Part shown: positions 52,467-61,310 of the stretch, piece by piece
How the letters are laid out: each line of letters opens with the position of its first letter
How positions within the stretch are numbered: the first letter of the stretch is position 1
Assembly (NCBI GenBank): GCA_013178045.1
Contig: JABLXP010000004.1
Location: 62,001 to 126,000, forward strand
Length of the DNA: 64,000 bases
Origin: Bacillota bacterium
Lineage (GTDB): Bacteria > Bacillota > Ch66
Direction: 5' to 3'
Notes under the pieces: generated by a model
What the model was told of the DNA's origin: nothing
Database searches by the model: none
Seen by the model: the letters and a program-made list of their open reading frames with translations, nothing else
Position numbers and translations under genes: made by a program

Positions 52467-53177
52467 GTGCCGAAAATTCTGGTTGTAGATGATGAGATTC
52501 ATATCCTTGAACTGGTCAGATTTAATCTGGAGAAAGAGGGTTATCAGGTCGTCGTGGCTACAGACGGGCTGGCGGCGGTGCAGCAAGTATTGTCGGAACG
52601 CCCGGATTTATTGGTCTTGGATATCATGTTGCCCAAAATGGATGGTCTTGAGGTTTGTCGAACCCTCCGCAGCAATCCCCAATTCGGCGATTTACCGATT
52701 ATTATGTTAACGGCCAAGGGTGAAGAGCGTGATACGGTAATGGGGTTAGAAATGGGCGCCGATGATTACATTAAGAAGCCATTTAGCCCGCGTGAATTGG
52801 TGGCTAGGGTTAAGGCGAGGCTGAGAACGAAGACCGCGCGAGGAGACCGACCGAGCCTGGCCAGTGGCATCCTATCGGTTCAGGATGTGGTTGTGGATAC
52901 CGAACGCTTTGAAGTTCTTGTTGACGGACAGCGCCGGGAATTTACCCCGAAGGAATTTGAACTCTTACGGCTATTGATGGCTAATCCAGGTCGAGTATTT
53001 ACACGCGATGTGCTGCTAGAAAACATCTGGGGATATGAGTTCTTAGGTGACACCCGGACGGTTGATGTGCATATTCGGCATCTACGCCAGAAGCTGGGTG
53101 ATGATCCCGCTTTTCCCCGGTACATTGAAACTATTCGTGGCATTGGGTATAGATTTAAGGAGCAGGCCAATGTTTAA
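52467..53177 (+). CDS. OmpR-family response regulator (PhoP/PhoB type)
   Basis: The 236-residue protein has a receiver domain (ILVVDDEIHILELVRF, phospho-acceptor Asp52 in LVLDIMLPKMDGLEV, Lys in IKKPFSPREL) and a winged-helix domain (FTPKEFELLRLLMANPGRVF, RTVDVHIRHLRQKLG, RGIGYRFKE). The similarity with PhoP/PhoB regulators of phosphate supply is clear, but the kinase and regulator may serve another signal. The frame is open from 52404, but AAGGAGGG before GTG 52467 sets the start. It overlaps the kinase gene by 8 bases. Confidence 0.94.
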   Translation: MPKILVVDDEIHILELVRFNLEKEGYQVVVATDGLAAVQQVLSERPDLLVLDIMLPKMDGLEVCRTLRSNPQFGDLPIIMLTAKGEERDTVMGLEMGADDYIKKPFSPRELVARVKARLRTKTARGDRPSLASGILSVQDVVVDTERFEVLVDGQRREFTPKEFELLRLLMANPGRVFTRDVLLENIWGYEFLGDTRTVDVHIRHLRQKLGDDPAFPRYIETIRGIGYRFKEQANV

Positions 53178-54627
53178 AAAGATTTACTGGAAAATCGCTT
53201 TGAATAGTGTTCTGGTTTTTTTACTGCCGCTCAGCGTGGCTTCCTACTTTATTGACCGTCATTTATACGGGATGCTTCTGAACCAGTTGGGCCTGCCGAC
53301 GGTCCTGGTTCAGGAATCGATGCGGGATATCCGTTTGTTTGTGGCAGCAGTAATGATTACAACTTTACTGGTGTCGTTTGTCCTGGCTTACCATTTAGCC
53401 CGCCGGATGACCAGACCGATTCAAGACATGTGTGCTGTCGCCCAGAGCCTGGCCCAGGGCGATCTTGATCAACGCGTCTGGTTTAACCGGGATGATGAAT
53501 TAGGAGAACTCGGTAACACGATCAATCTTATGGCTGACCGCCTCAAGGAGATGCTCAGGGACTTTTCCCAGGAAAAGAATAAGATGCAGACTATACTGAC
53601 CAGCATGGTTGACGCGATGATTGCTTTTGACCAGGTTGGACGGGTGATTCTAATTAATAAGGCTGGAGAAGAGGTCTTTAGGGTGCGGGAAGAAGACGCC
53701 CTGGGCCGTTATGTTTTAGAGGTCATCCGTAACCATGAGCTGGAAGCCAGCATTAAAGAGGTTCTTGAAGAGGGTAACATTGTGAGTAAGGAACTGAAGC
53801 TGATTCCAACCTCCAGCCGAATATATCGGGTGCATATTGGCGCGATCAAATCTGAGGTGAACCGGATCCAGGGGGCGGTGGCGGTCTTCCGAGACATCAC
53901 AGATGTGCGCAATTTTGATCAGATGCGTTCCGAATTCGTCGCCAACGTTTCTCACGAACTAAGAACGCCCCTAACTTCGATCAAGGGGTTTGTGGAAACC
54001 CTTATGGATGGGGCGGCGGAAGACCGGGCCTTGCGGCAGCGGTTTTTGGCCATTATTGAAAGTGAAACTAAACGGCTGAACCGGCTGATTGATGACCTGC
54101 TCACTTTGTCCAGCATCGAATCAAAACAGAGGGAAGTGCAGTTTCGTCCGCTTGACCTAGCTCGACCGGTGAAAAAGGTGGTGGCTATGCTTAATCCGCG
54201 GGCGGTGGAGAAACAGATCACCATTGAGTGCCAGATTCCCGTTGATCTGACGCAAGTCTGGGGAGATGAGGACCTGCTTGGGCAGGTGGTGATCAACCTG
54301 ATCGATAACGCGATTAAGTACACTGCGCCCGGCGGAAAGATTATCCTTAAGGCAGCTGCAAACCAGGACGAGGTGATTGTCCAGGTGGTTGATAACGGAA
54401 TTGGTATTCCTGCTAATAGCCTAAACCGACTATTTGAACGCTTCTACCGGGTGGACAAGGCCCGGTCGAGGGAACTGGGCGGGACTGGCCTGGGGCTGGC
54501 GATTGTTAAACACATTGTCGAGTCCCATGGCGGGAGAGTTTGGGTCGAAAGTGAGATGGGACAGGGTAGCACCTTTAGCTTTACGCTTAGAGCAGTGGAG
54601 GGATCAATGGCCAATGGCGTACATTAG
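53170..54627 (+). CDS. PhoR/WalK-type sensor histidine kinase
   Basis: The 485-residue membrane kinase has two spans (about residues 8-28 and 57-77) around a very short extracytoplasmic loop of about 30 residues, then HAMP, a PAS domain (MVDAMIAFDQVGRVILINKAG), HisKA with His262 in VSHELRTPLTSIKGF, and the ATPase domain (INLIDNAIKYT, DNGIGIP, GGTGLGLAIVK). The small outer loop argues against direct ligand sensing there; the PAS domain may be the sensor. ATG 53170 lies inside the regulator gene; the frame upstream is not coding. Confidence 0.94.
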   Translation: MFKKIYWKIALNSVLVFLLPLSVASYFIDRHLYGMLLNQLGLPTVLVQESMRDIRLFVAAVMITTLLVSFVLAYHLARRMTRPIQDMCAVAQSLAQGDLDQRVWFNRDDELGELGNTINLMADRLKEMLRDFSQEKNKMQTILTSMVDAMIAFDQVGRVILINKAGEEVFRVREEDALGRYVLEVIRNHELEASIKEVLEEGNIVSKELKLIPTSSRIYRVHIGAIKSEVNRIQGAVAVFRDITDVRNFDQMRSEFVANVSHELRTPLTSIKGFVETLMDGAAEDRALRQRFLAIIESETKRLNRLIDDLLTLSSIESKQREVQFRPLDLARPVKKVVAMLNPRAVEKQITIECQIPVDLTQVWGDEDLLGQVVINLIDNAIKYTAPGGKIILKAAANQDEVIVQVVDNGIGIPANSLNRLFERFYRVDKARSRELGGTGLGLAIVKHIVESHGGRVWVESEMGQGSTFSFTLRAVEGSMANGVH

Positions 54628-54770
54628 CCAGGAAATCTCCAGATATGTATTGTGGGGAAGCGCTTTAATTGTGGGGGGAGATTATCTTTGCCAACCGGCG
54701 CTGCGGCTAGTGCCAGGCCGGACAGGGGCTTAAATCGCTGAGAAGAGCAACTCTCTGGAGGTTGGGACCG

Positions 54771-55742
54771 ATGGGCAAAGTCTCCAGGCTGAAAAGAATC
54801 CAAAAAGATAGACAGCAGAAGCGGTTACGGCGATTAGGGTTTTTACTGATCAGTACCTTATTATTGGCTAGTATTTTGTGGCTAGGGCTGAGTTGGGTTA
54901 AGAAAGCAGTGCTGGCCTACTTGGTGAAACTGATTGTCGTCTCGGATGGAGTAATTCAGACCACGATACCCGGGGAGGGTCTGGTGATCCTGGACGAGCG
55001 AACCGTAACTGCGCCGGTGAATGGTTTGATAAGAGCGGTTGTAGGTGAGGGGGAACGAACAAGACTTAATGCTGAGTTTGCCCGGTTCAGACCGGTTAGC
55101 GGGAATGAAACCAGTGAGATTTCTTTACGGGCTCCTCTGGCTGGCATTGTCTGTTATCATCCGGACGGCCTGGAGAATGTCTTGACCCCGCAAGCCTGGG
55201 ATCAGTTAGACCTGAGCAAGATTGAACAATTGCTTGATAAAGCTGGGCAAAAGAGTGCGGCGGGAATTTTTTCTGCCGGGCAGCCAGTGGCTAAAATAAT
55301 TAATAACCTGAATAACCCTCTGTTGCTGGTCCGACTATCGGCAGTTGATGTTCGACTGCCAGCCGTTGGACAAACAGTCTTCCTGCAACTTGACCAGGGA
55401 AAGGAAACTCTCACTGGTGAACTGACTGCCGTCCGTCAGGAACAGGCTGGGGTCCAGATGTTGATTAAACTGAAGGAGTTCCGGTCTGAACTGATTCACC
55501 AGCGCCGAGTGAAGTTGTCATACATCAGTGAACGTTTCACGGGCGTGATTGTCCCGACAACGGCCCTGGTTGAGCGGGATGATGAGAGCGGGGTTTATAT
55601 TCTTTATAAAGGGCGGGTAGTCTGGAAGCGGGTTGAGGTGGTTGGTAAGTTGGGCCAAGAGGCGGCAATACGGGGAATTAACCCTGGTACTGAGATCGTC
55701 AAAAATGCCAATTTAGCTACGGAGGGTCAGATCTTACAGTAA
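54771..55742 (+). CDS. HlyD-like membrane-anchored protein near ylmE-sepF
   Basis: The 323-residue protein has a basic N-terminus, one membrane span (about residues 20-42) and an extracytoplasmic part that resembles periplasmic adaptor subunits: a biotinyl-lipoyl-like region (ILDERTVTAPVNGLIRAVVGEGERT), a hairpin region and a beta domain (LLVRLSAVDVRLPAVGQTVFLQLD, VVPTTALVERDDESGVYIL in the family sense, seen here as IVPTTALVERDDESGVYI). No exporter gene accompanies it. Similar proteins are found upstream of ylmE-sepF in other Clostridia. GGAGGTTGGG precedes ATG 54771. The function is unknown. Confidence 0.75.
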   Translation: MGKVSRLKRIQKDRQQKRLRRLGFLLISTLLLASILWLGLSWVKKAVLAYLVKLIVVSDGVIQTTIPGEGLVILDERTVTAPVNGLIRAVVGEGERTRLNAEFARFRPVSGNETSEISLRAPLAGIVCYHPDGLENVLTPQAWDQLDLSKIEQLLDKAGQKSAAGIFSAGQPVAKIINNLNNPLLLVRLSAVDVRLPAVGQTVFLQLDQGKETLTGELTAVRQEQAGVQMLIKLKEFRSELIHQRRVKLSYISERFTGVIVPTTALVERDDESGVYILYKGRVVWKRVEVVGKLGQEAAIRGINPGTEIVKNANLATEGQILQ

Positions 55743-55813
55743 TTCACGCATGTGGGGCAGGAAACGTGTATTCTTTTGTCGAAGAACTATAAAATTTTGG
55801 AGGGAGAGCAGAG

Positions 55814-56524
55814 GTGGATATTGCGCATAATCTAGAGATTGTTCGCCGCAACATCAACCAGGCCGCGTTAAAGAGTGGTCGCCAACCCTCAGAGATCAAG
55901 TTGGTCGCTGTGACCAAGCAGGTAGAGGTAACCAGGATTGAAGAGGCCATTCGGCTTGGGATCACTGCTTTAGGTGAGAATCAGGTGCAAGAACTGGTCG
56001 ATAAATACAGAAAGATCACTGCCCCGGTTGAGTGGCACTTGATTGGTACTCTGCAAACAAATAAGGTTAAATATATACTTGATAAAGTAAGGCTGATTCA
56101 TTCCCTCGATCGCTGGGCTCTAGCCGAGGAAATTTCCCGTCGAGCAATTCGTTTGGGGAAAGAAATCTCGGTGTTGATCCAGGTGAATGTCGCGGGTGAA
56201 GCCACTAAGCATGGACTGGAGGTAGCGGTAACTGAGGAGTTCATCCAGGAAGTGGCTAACCTGCCCGGCCTGAAGGTGCTGGGGTTAATGACCATGGCCC
56301 CCCAGGTTAACGACCCGGAGGAGGTTCGTCCGGTGTTCCGCGAACTTCGCCAACTGGCAGCCAGAATCGCGGGGCGGCAGTTAAAAGGGGTGGCGATGGA
56401 CTGGCTGTCGATGGGAATGACGAACGATTATCTGGTTGCCATTGAAGAAGGTGCTAATCTGGTTCGCATTGGGACCGGTATTTTTGGTGAACGGAATCAG
56501 AAGGGAGAGACAAAGCGTGAGTAA
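55814..56524 (+). CDS. ylmE: YggS/YlmE family PLP-binding protein
   Basis: The 236-residue protein is a single-domain alanine racemase-like barrel that binds pyridoxal phosphate and keeps PLP and amino-acid pools balanced. It has IKLVAVTKQVEV with the PLP lysine, LGENQVQEL, WHLIGTLQTNK and the C-terminal LSMGMTNDYLVAIEEGANLVRIGTGIFG. GTG 55814 follows GGAGGGAGAGCAGAG. It overlaps sepF by 8 bases. The ylmE-sepF order is as in Bacillus. Confidence 0.95.
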   Translation: MDIAHNLEIVRRNINQAALKSGRQPSEIKLVAVTKQVEVTRIEEAIRLGITALGENQVQELVDKYRKITAPVEWHLIGTLQTNKVKYILDKVRLIHSLDRWALAEEISRRAIRLGKEISVLIQVNVAGEATKHGLEVAVTEEFIQEVANLPGLKVLGLMTMAPQVNDPEEVRPVFRELRQLAARIAGRQLKGVAMDWLSMGMTNDYLVAIEEGANLVRIGTGIFGERNQKGETKRE

Positions 56525-56969
56525 GCGGTTTATTGATCGGGTTCTGGGCTTTTTAGGCTACGAGGAGGACGAATTCGAAGCGGAACAGTTACGGGTGAAT
56601 GAGGAGCAAGTAAATCCGACGCTACCAACCAAAAAGGGTGGGGCTGTTTTCAGTCTGCATGCCCCGAAGTCAGTCAAAGTGGTAATTGTTGAACCAGGGA
56701 CGTTTGAGGAGGCGCAAGGAATAGCGGAACATCTAAAGAACCGTCGTCAGGTTATTATCAATCTGGAGCACGCAGAAAAAGAATTAGCTAAACGGGTAAT
56801 TGATTTTGTCAGTGGGGCGACTTACGCCTTGGACGGGACGGTGCAAAAGATTGCCAATGGCGTCTTTTTGTTTGCGCCAGCCAATGTGGATGTTTCCAGT
56901 GACTTGCGCGATGACATCAAGGAAAGAAACATTCTTTGGGCCAGTATCATGCGGGGGGATAAGAAATGA
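56517..56969 (+). CDS. sepF: Cell division protein SepF
   Basis: SepF anchors FtsZ filaments to the membrane and shapes the septum. The 150-residue protein begins with an amphipathic membrane-binding helix (SKRFIDRVLGFLGYEEDE), has a linker and the SepF core VVIVEPGTFEEAQGIAEHLKNRRQVIINLE, given here in parts (FEEAQGIAEHLKNRR, VIINLEHAEKELAKRVIDFV) and ends with ANGVFLFAPANVDVS. The frame is open from 56436, but GAGAGAC near 56504-56510 and family length give GTG 56517. It overlaps proC by 4 bases. Confidence 0.95.
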   Translation: MSKRFIDRVLGFLGYEEDEFEAEQLRVNEEQVNPTLPTKKGGAVFSLHAPKSVKVVIVEPGTFEEAQGIAEHLKNRRQVIINLEHAEKELAKRVIDFVSGATYALDGTVQKIANGVFLFAPANVDVSSDLRDDIKERNILWASIMRGDKK

Positions 56970-57784
56970 CCCAACTGTCAGTACGGATTGGGTGCCTGGG
57001 CGGAGGGGCCATGGGTGAGGCCATTCTGCAGGGATTGTTGCGTAGTCAAATTGTCTCTGCCGAACGGTTATGGGTGAGTGACATCCGGCCGGAACGGCTG
57101 ACCGCTTTGCGCGAAAAATACGGGATTAAAGTGTGCGAGCGCAATCAAGAGCTGATTAAGGCTGTTGATGTACTAATTCTGGCCATTAAACCCCAGAGCC
57201 TGGCTGAGGTTCTCCAGGATATCGGTCAGCAAGTTTCGTCTCAACAGTTGGTGATTTCAATTGCGGCGGGTATCGGCCTGGATTTCCTGCAGCGCTTTTT
57301 TCCAGCTAATACCCCGCTGATTCGCGTGATGCCGAACACCCCAGCTTTGATCGGAGAAGGGGTGTCAGCACTGGCTTTGGGTCAGTTCGCTGGTCCAGAG
57401 CATGAAGCCGTGGGCCGGCAAATCTTTGGGGCTCTCGGTCAGGTGGTAGTCGTGGCTGAACAGATGATGGATGGGGTAACGGGCTTAAGCGGCAGTGGTC
57501 CAGCTTACGTTTTCCTCTTTCTAGAAGCCCTCACGGACGCTGGCGTACGTGTCGGCTTATCACGTGACCTTGCCTTAACCATGGCTACCCAGACAGTAAT
57601 TGGCGCTGCCCGACTGGTCCAGGTTACTGGTCAACACCCGGCCGTGCTGAAAGACATGGTGACCTCTCCTGGTGGCACGACAATCGCTGGCTTGCACGTC
57701 CTGGAAGAAGGTAAAATGAGAGGGACGCTGATCAGTGCGGTAGTGGCGGCGACGGAGCGCTCTAAAGAATTGAGTAAGAAATAG
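56966..57784 (+). CDS. proC: Pyrroline-5-carboxylate reductase
   Basis: ProC makes the last step of proline synthesis, reducing pyrroline-5-carboxylate with NAD(P)H. The 272-residue protein has the Rossmann motif IGCLGGGAMGEAI, the segment VILAIKPQSLAEVL, RVMPNTPALIGEGVSAL, and the signature SGPAYVFLFLEALTDAGVRVGL with TSPGGTTIAGLHVLE. It sits between sepF and yggT, as in various Firmicutes, overlapping sepF by 4 bases. A role in division is not implied. Confidence 0.97.
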   Translation: MTQLSVRIGCLGGGAMGEAILQGLLRSQIVSAERLWVSDIRPERLTALREKYGIKVCERNQELIKAVDVLILAIKPQSLAEVLQDIGQQVSSQQLVISIAAGIGLDFLQRFFPANTPLIRVMPNTPALIGEGVSALALGQFAGPEHEAVGRQIFGALGQVVVVAEQMMDGVTGLSGSGPAYVFLFLEALTDAGVRVGLSRDLALTMATQTVIGAARLVQVTGQHPAVLKDMVTSPGGTTIAGLHVLEEGKMRGTLISAVVAATERSKELSKK

Positions 57785-57797
57785 AGGAGGGGGAGGC

Positions 57798-58061
57798 GTG
57801 AGTACCCTTGCCGTATATGTTAATGTTGCTTTTGAAATTCTGATCTGGTTGATCATTGGGCGCTGCTTTCTTTCACTCGTTCCCCATAACCCGAGACAGC
57901 CGATCATTCGCTTTATTTATGACGTGACTGAACCCGTTTTGGCCCCGTTCCGGCGGTTTATCCCAACCATGGGGCCGGGAATTGATTTTTCCCCGTTAAT
58001 GGCTATTCTTGTTTTAGGGTTGTTGCAGACAGTTTTAGTTAAAATGTTACTGCGATTTTAA
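57798..58061 (+). CDS. YggT family membrane protein (YlmG)
   Basis: The 87-residue protein has two membrane spans (VNVAFEILIWLIIGRCFLSL and a C-terminal LMAILVLGLLQTVLVKMLL) and the conserved middle part NPRQPIIRFIYDVTEPVLAPFRRFIP in pieces (VTEPVLAPFRRFIP, DFSPLMAI). This is the YggT/YlmG family, found next to sepF in many bacteria and linked to division or envelope organisation without known chemistry. GTG 57798 follows GAGGAGGGGG. Confidence 0.92.
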   Translation: MSTLAVYVNVAFEILIWLIIGRCFLSLVPHNPRQPIIRFIYDVTEPVLAPFRRFIPTMGPGIDFSPLMAILVLGLLQTVLVKMLLRF

Positions 58062-58080
58062 AATATGGGGGTAATGCAGC

Positions 58081-60033
58081 GTGAACATAACTACGGTGCC
58101 ATCGACAGTAGAATTACTGGCCCCGGTTGGTAAGTGGGATGTGTTGGAGACCGTCATTGCTAATGGAGCTGACGCTGTGTATTTAGGCGGAAAGAAGCTG
58201 AACATGCGGATGTGGCGGTCGGAATTCAATTTTTCCGATGAAGCCCTCCAGGATGCTGTTGCTTATGCTCATGAGCGGGGGAAGAAAGTTTACGTTACCG
58301 TCAATAACCTATATTTTACTGATGAGTTGAATGAACTAGCGGCCTACCTGGAATCTTTGCACCAGATGGCGGTGGATGCTTTGATTGTCCAGGATATGGC
58401 CGTTCCGTATTTGTGTCAGCAACTTGGTCTTAACATGCCTCTTCATGTCAGTGTTCAGGCTAATACCCATAGCATTGAAGGGGTTAAAGCTCTCCAGGCG
58501 ATGGGGATCAGTCGGGTGATTATTTCCAAGGGCTTGTCTCTGGAAGAAGTCTATCAACTGCGACAGGCCACCGGGGTGGAGATCGAGTATTTTATTCACG
58601 GCGATATTTGTGTGGCGCAGACGGGGCTGTGTTACACGAGCAGTTTAATTTTTGGGGAGAGCAGTAATCGCGGGCGGTGCATGAAACCATGCCGCTGGAC
58701 CTATGATTTGATTGATCGCCAAGGCCGACGGATAGACCTGGGTGGCCGGGGACGGTATTTATTGGCCAATAAAGACCTGTGCCTTTATCCTTTCATTCCT
58801 GAATTGATTCAGGCGGGGATTTGTTCATTCAAAATTGAAGGGAGGATGCGTGAAGCGGCTTATCTGGGACCGATCGTGCGCGCTTACCGGGAGGCGATCG
58901 ACCGTTACCTGGCTGATCCCGCGGGTTATCGCCTGAACACGGCTGTCTGGAGAGAAATGATCGCTAATCGAGCCCGTGATTTTTCTTCCTGCTACGCGTT
59001 CAAGCACCCCGGCGAGCAAGGAATCGGTTATTCTGGGGAACGGGAACCCAAGTTTCCGACCCGGCCCATCCCCCACCCGACGATTTCCCTCGGGGATGTT
59101 GAACAGCTGGCAAACAGCACGGGATGTACAACTAGTTCTAAACCTGTTTTAGCTGTACGAGTAGGGACGCGGGAAGCAGCGGCCAGAGCGGTGGAAGCGG
59201 GAGCGGAAATGATCTATGTCGGTGGCGAAGTGCCGACAACAGAGCAAACGGGTTGGGGTGAGCGAGAGTTACGCGAGGCGATTAAGTTAGGTCACCAGCA
59301 GGGCTGCCAGGTGGTGGTCACTACACCACAAATCACGACCCGACGGGAACTGCACGAGTTTGCATATTTGCTGTCCCGCTTGTCCGACCTGGAGGCTGAC
59401 GGGGTGATGGTCGGCAACTGGGGAACCCTGTATCTGGCCAGTCAAATGAGTCCAGTACCGATCTATACTGATTATTCGCTGAATGTGACTAACACCGCTA
59501 CCCTTGATCTGCTCCGGAAACGCTGGCGGGTTACCCAGGTGACGGTTTCGTTAGAATTAGCCTCCGCTCAGGTGGCCCCTCTGGCCAGCGAGTACCCCGT
59601 GGAACTGGTTGTCCACGGCCAGATAGCGGGGATGGTCATGGATTACTGCCTGCCAGGTGCCCTGCTCGCGGGGTCGACGAAACAAGATCCCTGCCCGCGT
59701 CCCTGTCAGGATATGGAGTATTTCCTGCGCGATGACTGCGGTCAGGATTACCGGATTGTTGCTGATCAGTATTGCCGTAACCATTTATTAATGCCGTTTG
59801 ACCTGTGTTTGCTCCCCTACTTGCCTGAGTGGAGCCAGTTTGGTCTGGCCTCTGTCCGGATCGAGGGGCAGTATTACGATGCGGAAACGGTGGGGCGATT
59901 GACCAGAATTTACCGGCATAACCTGGACCGGCTGGCGCAAGAGGCTGACGGATACCGTTTGCCATTAAGTGTTTGGACGGAGCTCCAGGAGATTCATCCT
60001 CAAGGCTGTATGGCGGGAGCCTATAATAAATAG
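58081..60033 (+). CDS. Peptidase U32 family protein
   Basis: The 650-residue protein carries the U32 domain near its N-terminus: LLAPVGKWDVLETVIANGADAVYLG (in parts: ELLAPVGKW, NGADAVYLGG), the signature EYFIHGDICVAQTGLC and SNRGRCMKPCRW. A second, partial repeat of the barrel occupies the C-terminal half, with VRVGTREAAARAVEAGAEMIYVGGE and VELVVHGQIAGMVMDYCLP. Some U32 proteins work in RNA hydroxylation (RlhA, TrhP) rather than as proteases, so the substrate is uncertain. GTG 58081 follows GGGGG. It occupies the place that ylmH has in Bacillus, between yggT and divIVA. Confidence 0.92.
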   Translation: MNITTVPSTVELLAPVGKWDVLETVIANGADAVYLGGKKLNMRMWRSEFNFSDEALQDAVAYAHERGKKVYVTVNNLYFTDELNELAAYLESLHQMAVDALIVQDMAVPYLCQQLGLNMPLHVSVQANTHSIEGVKALQAMGISRVIISKGLSLEEVYQLRQATGVEIEYFIHGDICVAQTGLCYTSSLIFGESSNRGRCMKPCRWTYDLIDRQGRRIDLGGRGRYLLANKDLCLYPFIPELIQAGICSFKIEGRMREAAYLGPIVRAYREAIDRYLADPAGYRLNTAVWREMIANRARDFSSCYAFKHPGEQGIGYSGEREPKFPTRPIPHPTISLGDVEQLANSTGCTTSSKPVLAVRVGTREAAARAVEAGAEMIYVGGEVPTTEQTGWGERELREAIKLGHQQGCQVVVTTPQITTRRELHEFAYLLSRLSDLEADGVMVGNWGTLYLASQMSPVPIYTDYSLNVTNTATLDLLRKRWRVTQVTVSLELASAQVAPLASEYPVELVVHGQIAGMVMDYCLPGALLAGSTKQDPCPRPCQDMEYFLRDDCGQDYRIVADQYCRNHLLMPFDLCLLPYLPEWSQFGLASVRIEGQYYDAETVGRLTRIYRHNLDRLAQEADGYRLPLSVWTELQEIHPQGCMAGAYNK

Positions 60034-60078
60034 TTTGCGTATAACCTCAATAAGAATCAAGGAGGTATGATTTGGGCG

Positions 60079-60570
60079 ATGCTAACGCCGGTGGACATCT
60101 TGAATCAGGAGTTTCGCAAATCACTGCGGGGATACAATGAGGACGAGGTTGATGCTTTTTTAGAGAAGGTGGGGCGTGATTACGAACGGCTCTACCGCGA
60201 AAACCTGGATCTAAAGGAACAACTTCAGCAGAAGGATAATCAGTTGCAACAATACCGCCAACTGGAGGAGACGCTGCAAAATACTCTGGTGTTAGCCCAG
60301 AAATCATCGGATGATCTCAAAAGGAACGCGGAAAAAGAAGCCGACCTGATTCTTCGGGAAGCGCGGGCGAAAGCGGAAGAAATGGTGGCTCAGGCCGGGA
60401 AAAAGATGGAGAAGTTATTACAGGAGTATGAGGCATTGCAGCGGCAACTTCAGGTGTATAAAACCCAGTTGCGCTCTTTTCTCAAAGCGCAGTTGGAATT
60501 GGTGGACGCCCAACCGGAGAGCGTGCGGCTGGAACTGGCGGCTGCCCAGGAGGAAGATAAAGTCGTCTAG
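60079..60570 (+). CDS. divIVA: Division site/polarity protein DivIVA
   Basis: DivIVA is a coiled-coil protein that binds negatively curved membrane at poles and septa. The 163-residue protein begins LTPVDILNQEFRKSLRGYNEDEVDAFLEKVG, in parts LTPVDILNQEFRKSLRG and YNEDEVDAFLEKV, the membrane-binding domain of the family. A long coiled coil follows, rich in Glu, Gln and Lys. GGAGGT at 60061-60066 is 12 bases before ATG 60079; ATG 60067 is too close, and homologues start with MLTP. Confidence 0.94.
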   Translation: MLTPVDILNQEFRKSLRGYNEDEVDAFLEKVGRDYERLYRENLDLKEQLQQKDNQLQQYRQLEETLQNTLVLAQKSSDDLKRNAEKEADLILREARAKAEEMVAQAGKKMEKLLQEYEALQRQLQVYKTQLRSFLKAQLELVDAQPESVRLELAAAQEEDKVV

Positions 60571-60594
60571 GTTTATTGGCAGGTGGTATGACAA

Positions 60595-60882
60595 GTGATC
60601 AGCGAAGTAAGAACTGTCCCTGGCGGGGTGCAAATCAAAGTCAAGATTCAACCCCGCGCGGCAAAGAACGAGTTAGCCGGCTGGCTTGATGGGATGCTGA
60701 AAATTCGCCTGACCGCTCCGCCCGTGGACGGAGAGGCCAATGCTGCTTGCGTCCAATTTTTGGCTGAGTTGTTTGCGGTACCGAAGTCGGCGGTGAAGAT
60801 TGTTAATGGGCAGACTTCTCGCCATAAAACGATAGAAATCAAAGGGGTAACAGCAGAGTACGTCCATAAACTTAAGGTTTAA
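60595..60882 (+). CDS. DUF167 family protein (YggU)
   Basis: The 95-residue protein matches the DUF167/YggU family: VKIQPRAAKNELAGW, LKIRLTAPPVDGEANAACVQFLAELF and VKIVNGQTSRHKTIEI. It is a small soluble protein of unknown function found near yggS-yggT groups in many bacteria. GTG 60595 follows GGCAGGTGG. It ends the co-directional run before the gap leading to ileS. Confidence 0.93.
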   Translation: MISEVRTVPGGVQIKVKIQPRAAKNELAGWLDGMLKIRLTAPPVDGEANAACVQFLAELFAVPKSAVKIVNGQTSRHKTIEIKGVTAEYVHKLKV

Positions 60883-60904
60883 TCTAAATTTACGGGGATA
60901 CAGC

Positions 60905-61250
60905 TCGACAGGTAAGAAACGACTGGTCACCGGCAGTTTTCGACGGTGCTTTTGTGACCGGTAGAACATCAATGATGGAGCGGATGGGTATTTCGATAAG
61001 CTCAATAATCCGATTGATTTGTTCCGGGGGAATGCCGGGACCAGTATCGGAGAAATAGAGCACGATCTCGTCATTTATTTATTGGTGATAATTCACTCCT
61101 GATTATCAGCGTGCCACCATTGGTCATTGCCTGGATAGCGTTATTGACGATATTGATAAAGGCCTGTTTTAGGCCGGACACATTTAATAGCATCGGTGGT
61201 AGGTCCGACCTATAAGCTCGAATTATTTTAACCCTGGCGGGGACTAGAAT
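60905..61250 (-). pseudogene. Decayed fragment of a sporulation/Ntr-type histidine kinase
   Basis: On the minus strand the gap before ileS encodes parts of a histidine kinase ATPase domain in two frames. The upstream part (61250-61071) reads VKIIRAYRSDLPPMLLNVSG, LKQAFINIVNNAIQAMTNGG and TLIIRSELSPINK before a stop. After a shift of frame near 61065-61075 it continues DEIVLYFSDTGPGIPPEQIN, the G1-type ATP motif. There is no phosphorylatable His domain, no start codon context and no C-terminal G2 motif. It is therefore a truncated, frameshifted remnant, the only minus-strand coding trace in the window. Confidence 0.75.
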
Positions 61251-61260
61251 GTCCCAATTC

Positions 61261-61290
61261 TTGACATCTCGTGGGTTTTTCGGATATAAT
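61261..61290 (+). promoter_or_regulatory. Promoter of ileS
   Basis: TTGACA (61261-61266) and TATAAT (61285-61290) are spaced by 18 bases. The promoter overlaps the 5' end of the decayed kinase fragment. Confidence 0.8.
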
Positions 61291-61310
61291 GAGGGAAATT
61301 CAGAGAAAGT

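Noticed and set aside
54434-54733. Open frame of 99 codons between the histidine kinase and the HlyD-like gene
   Set aside because: Most of it overlaps the kinase in another frame, and it has no ribosome binding site or family features.
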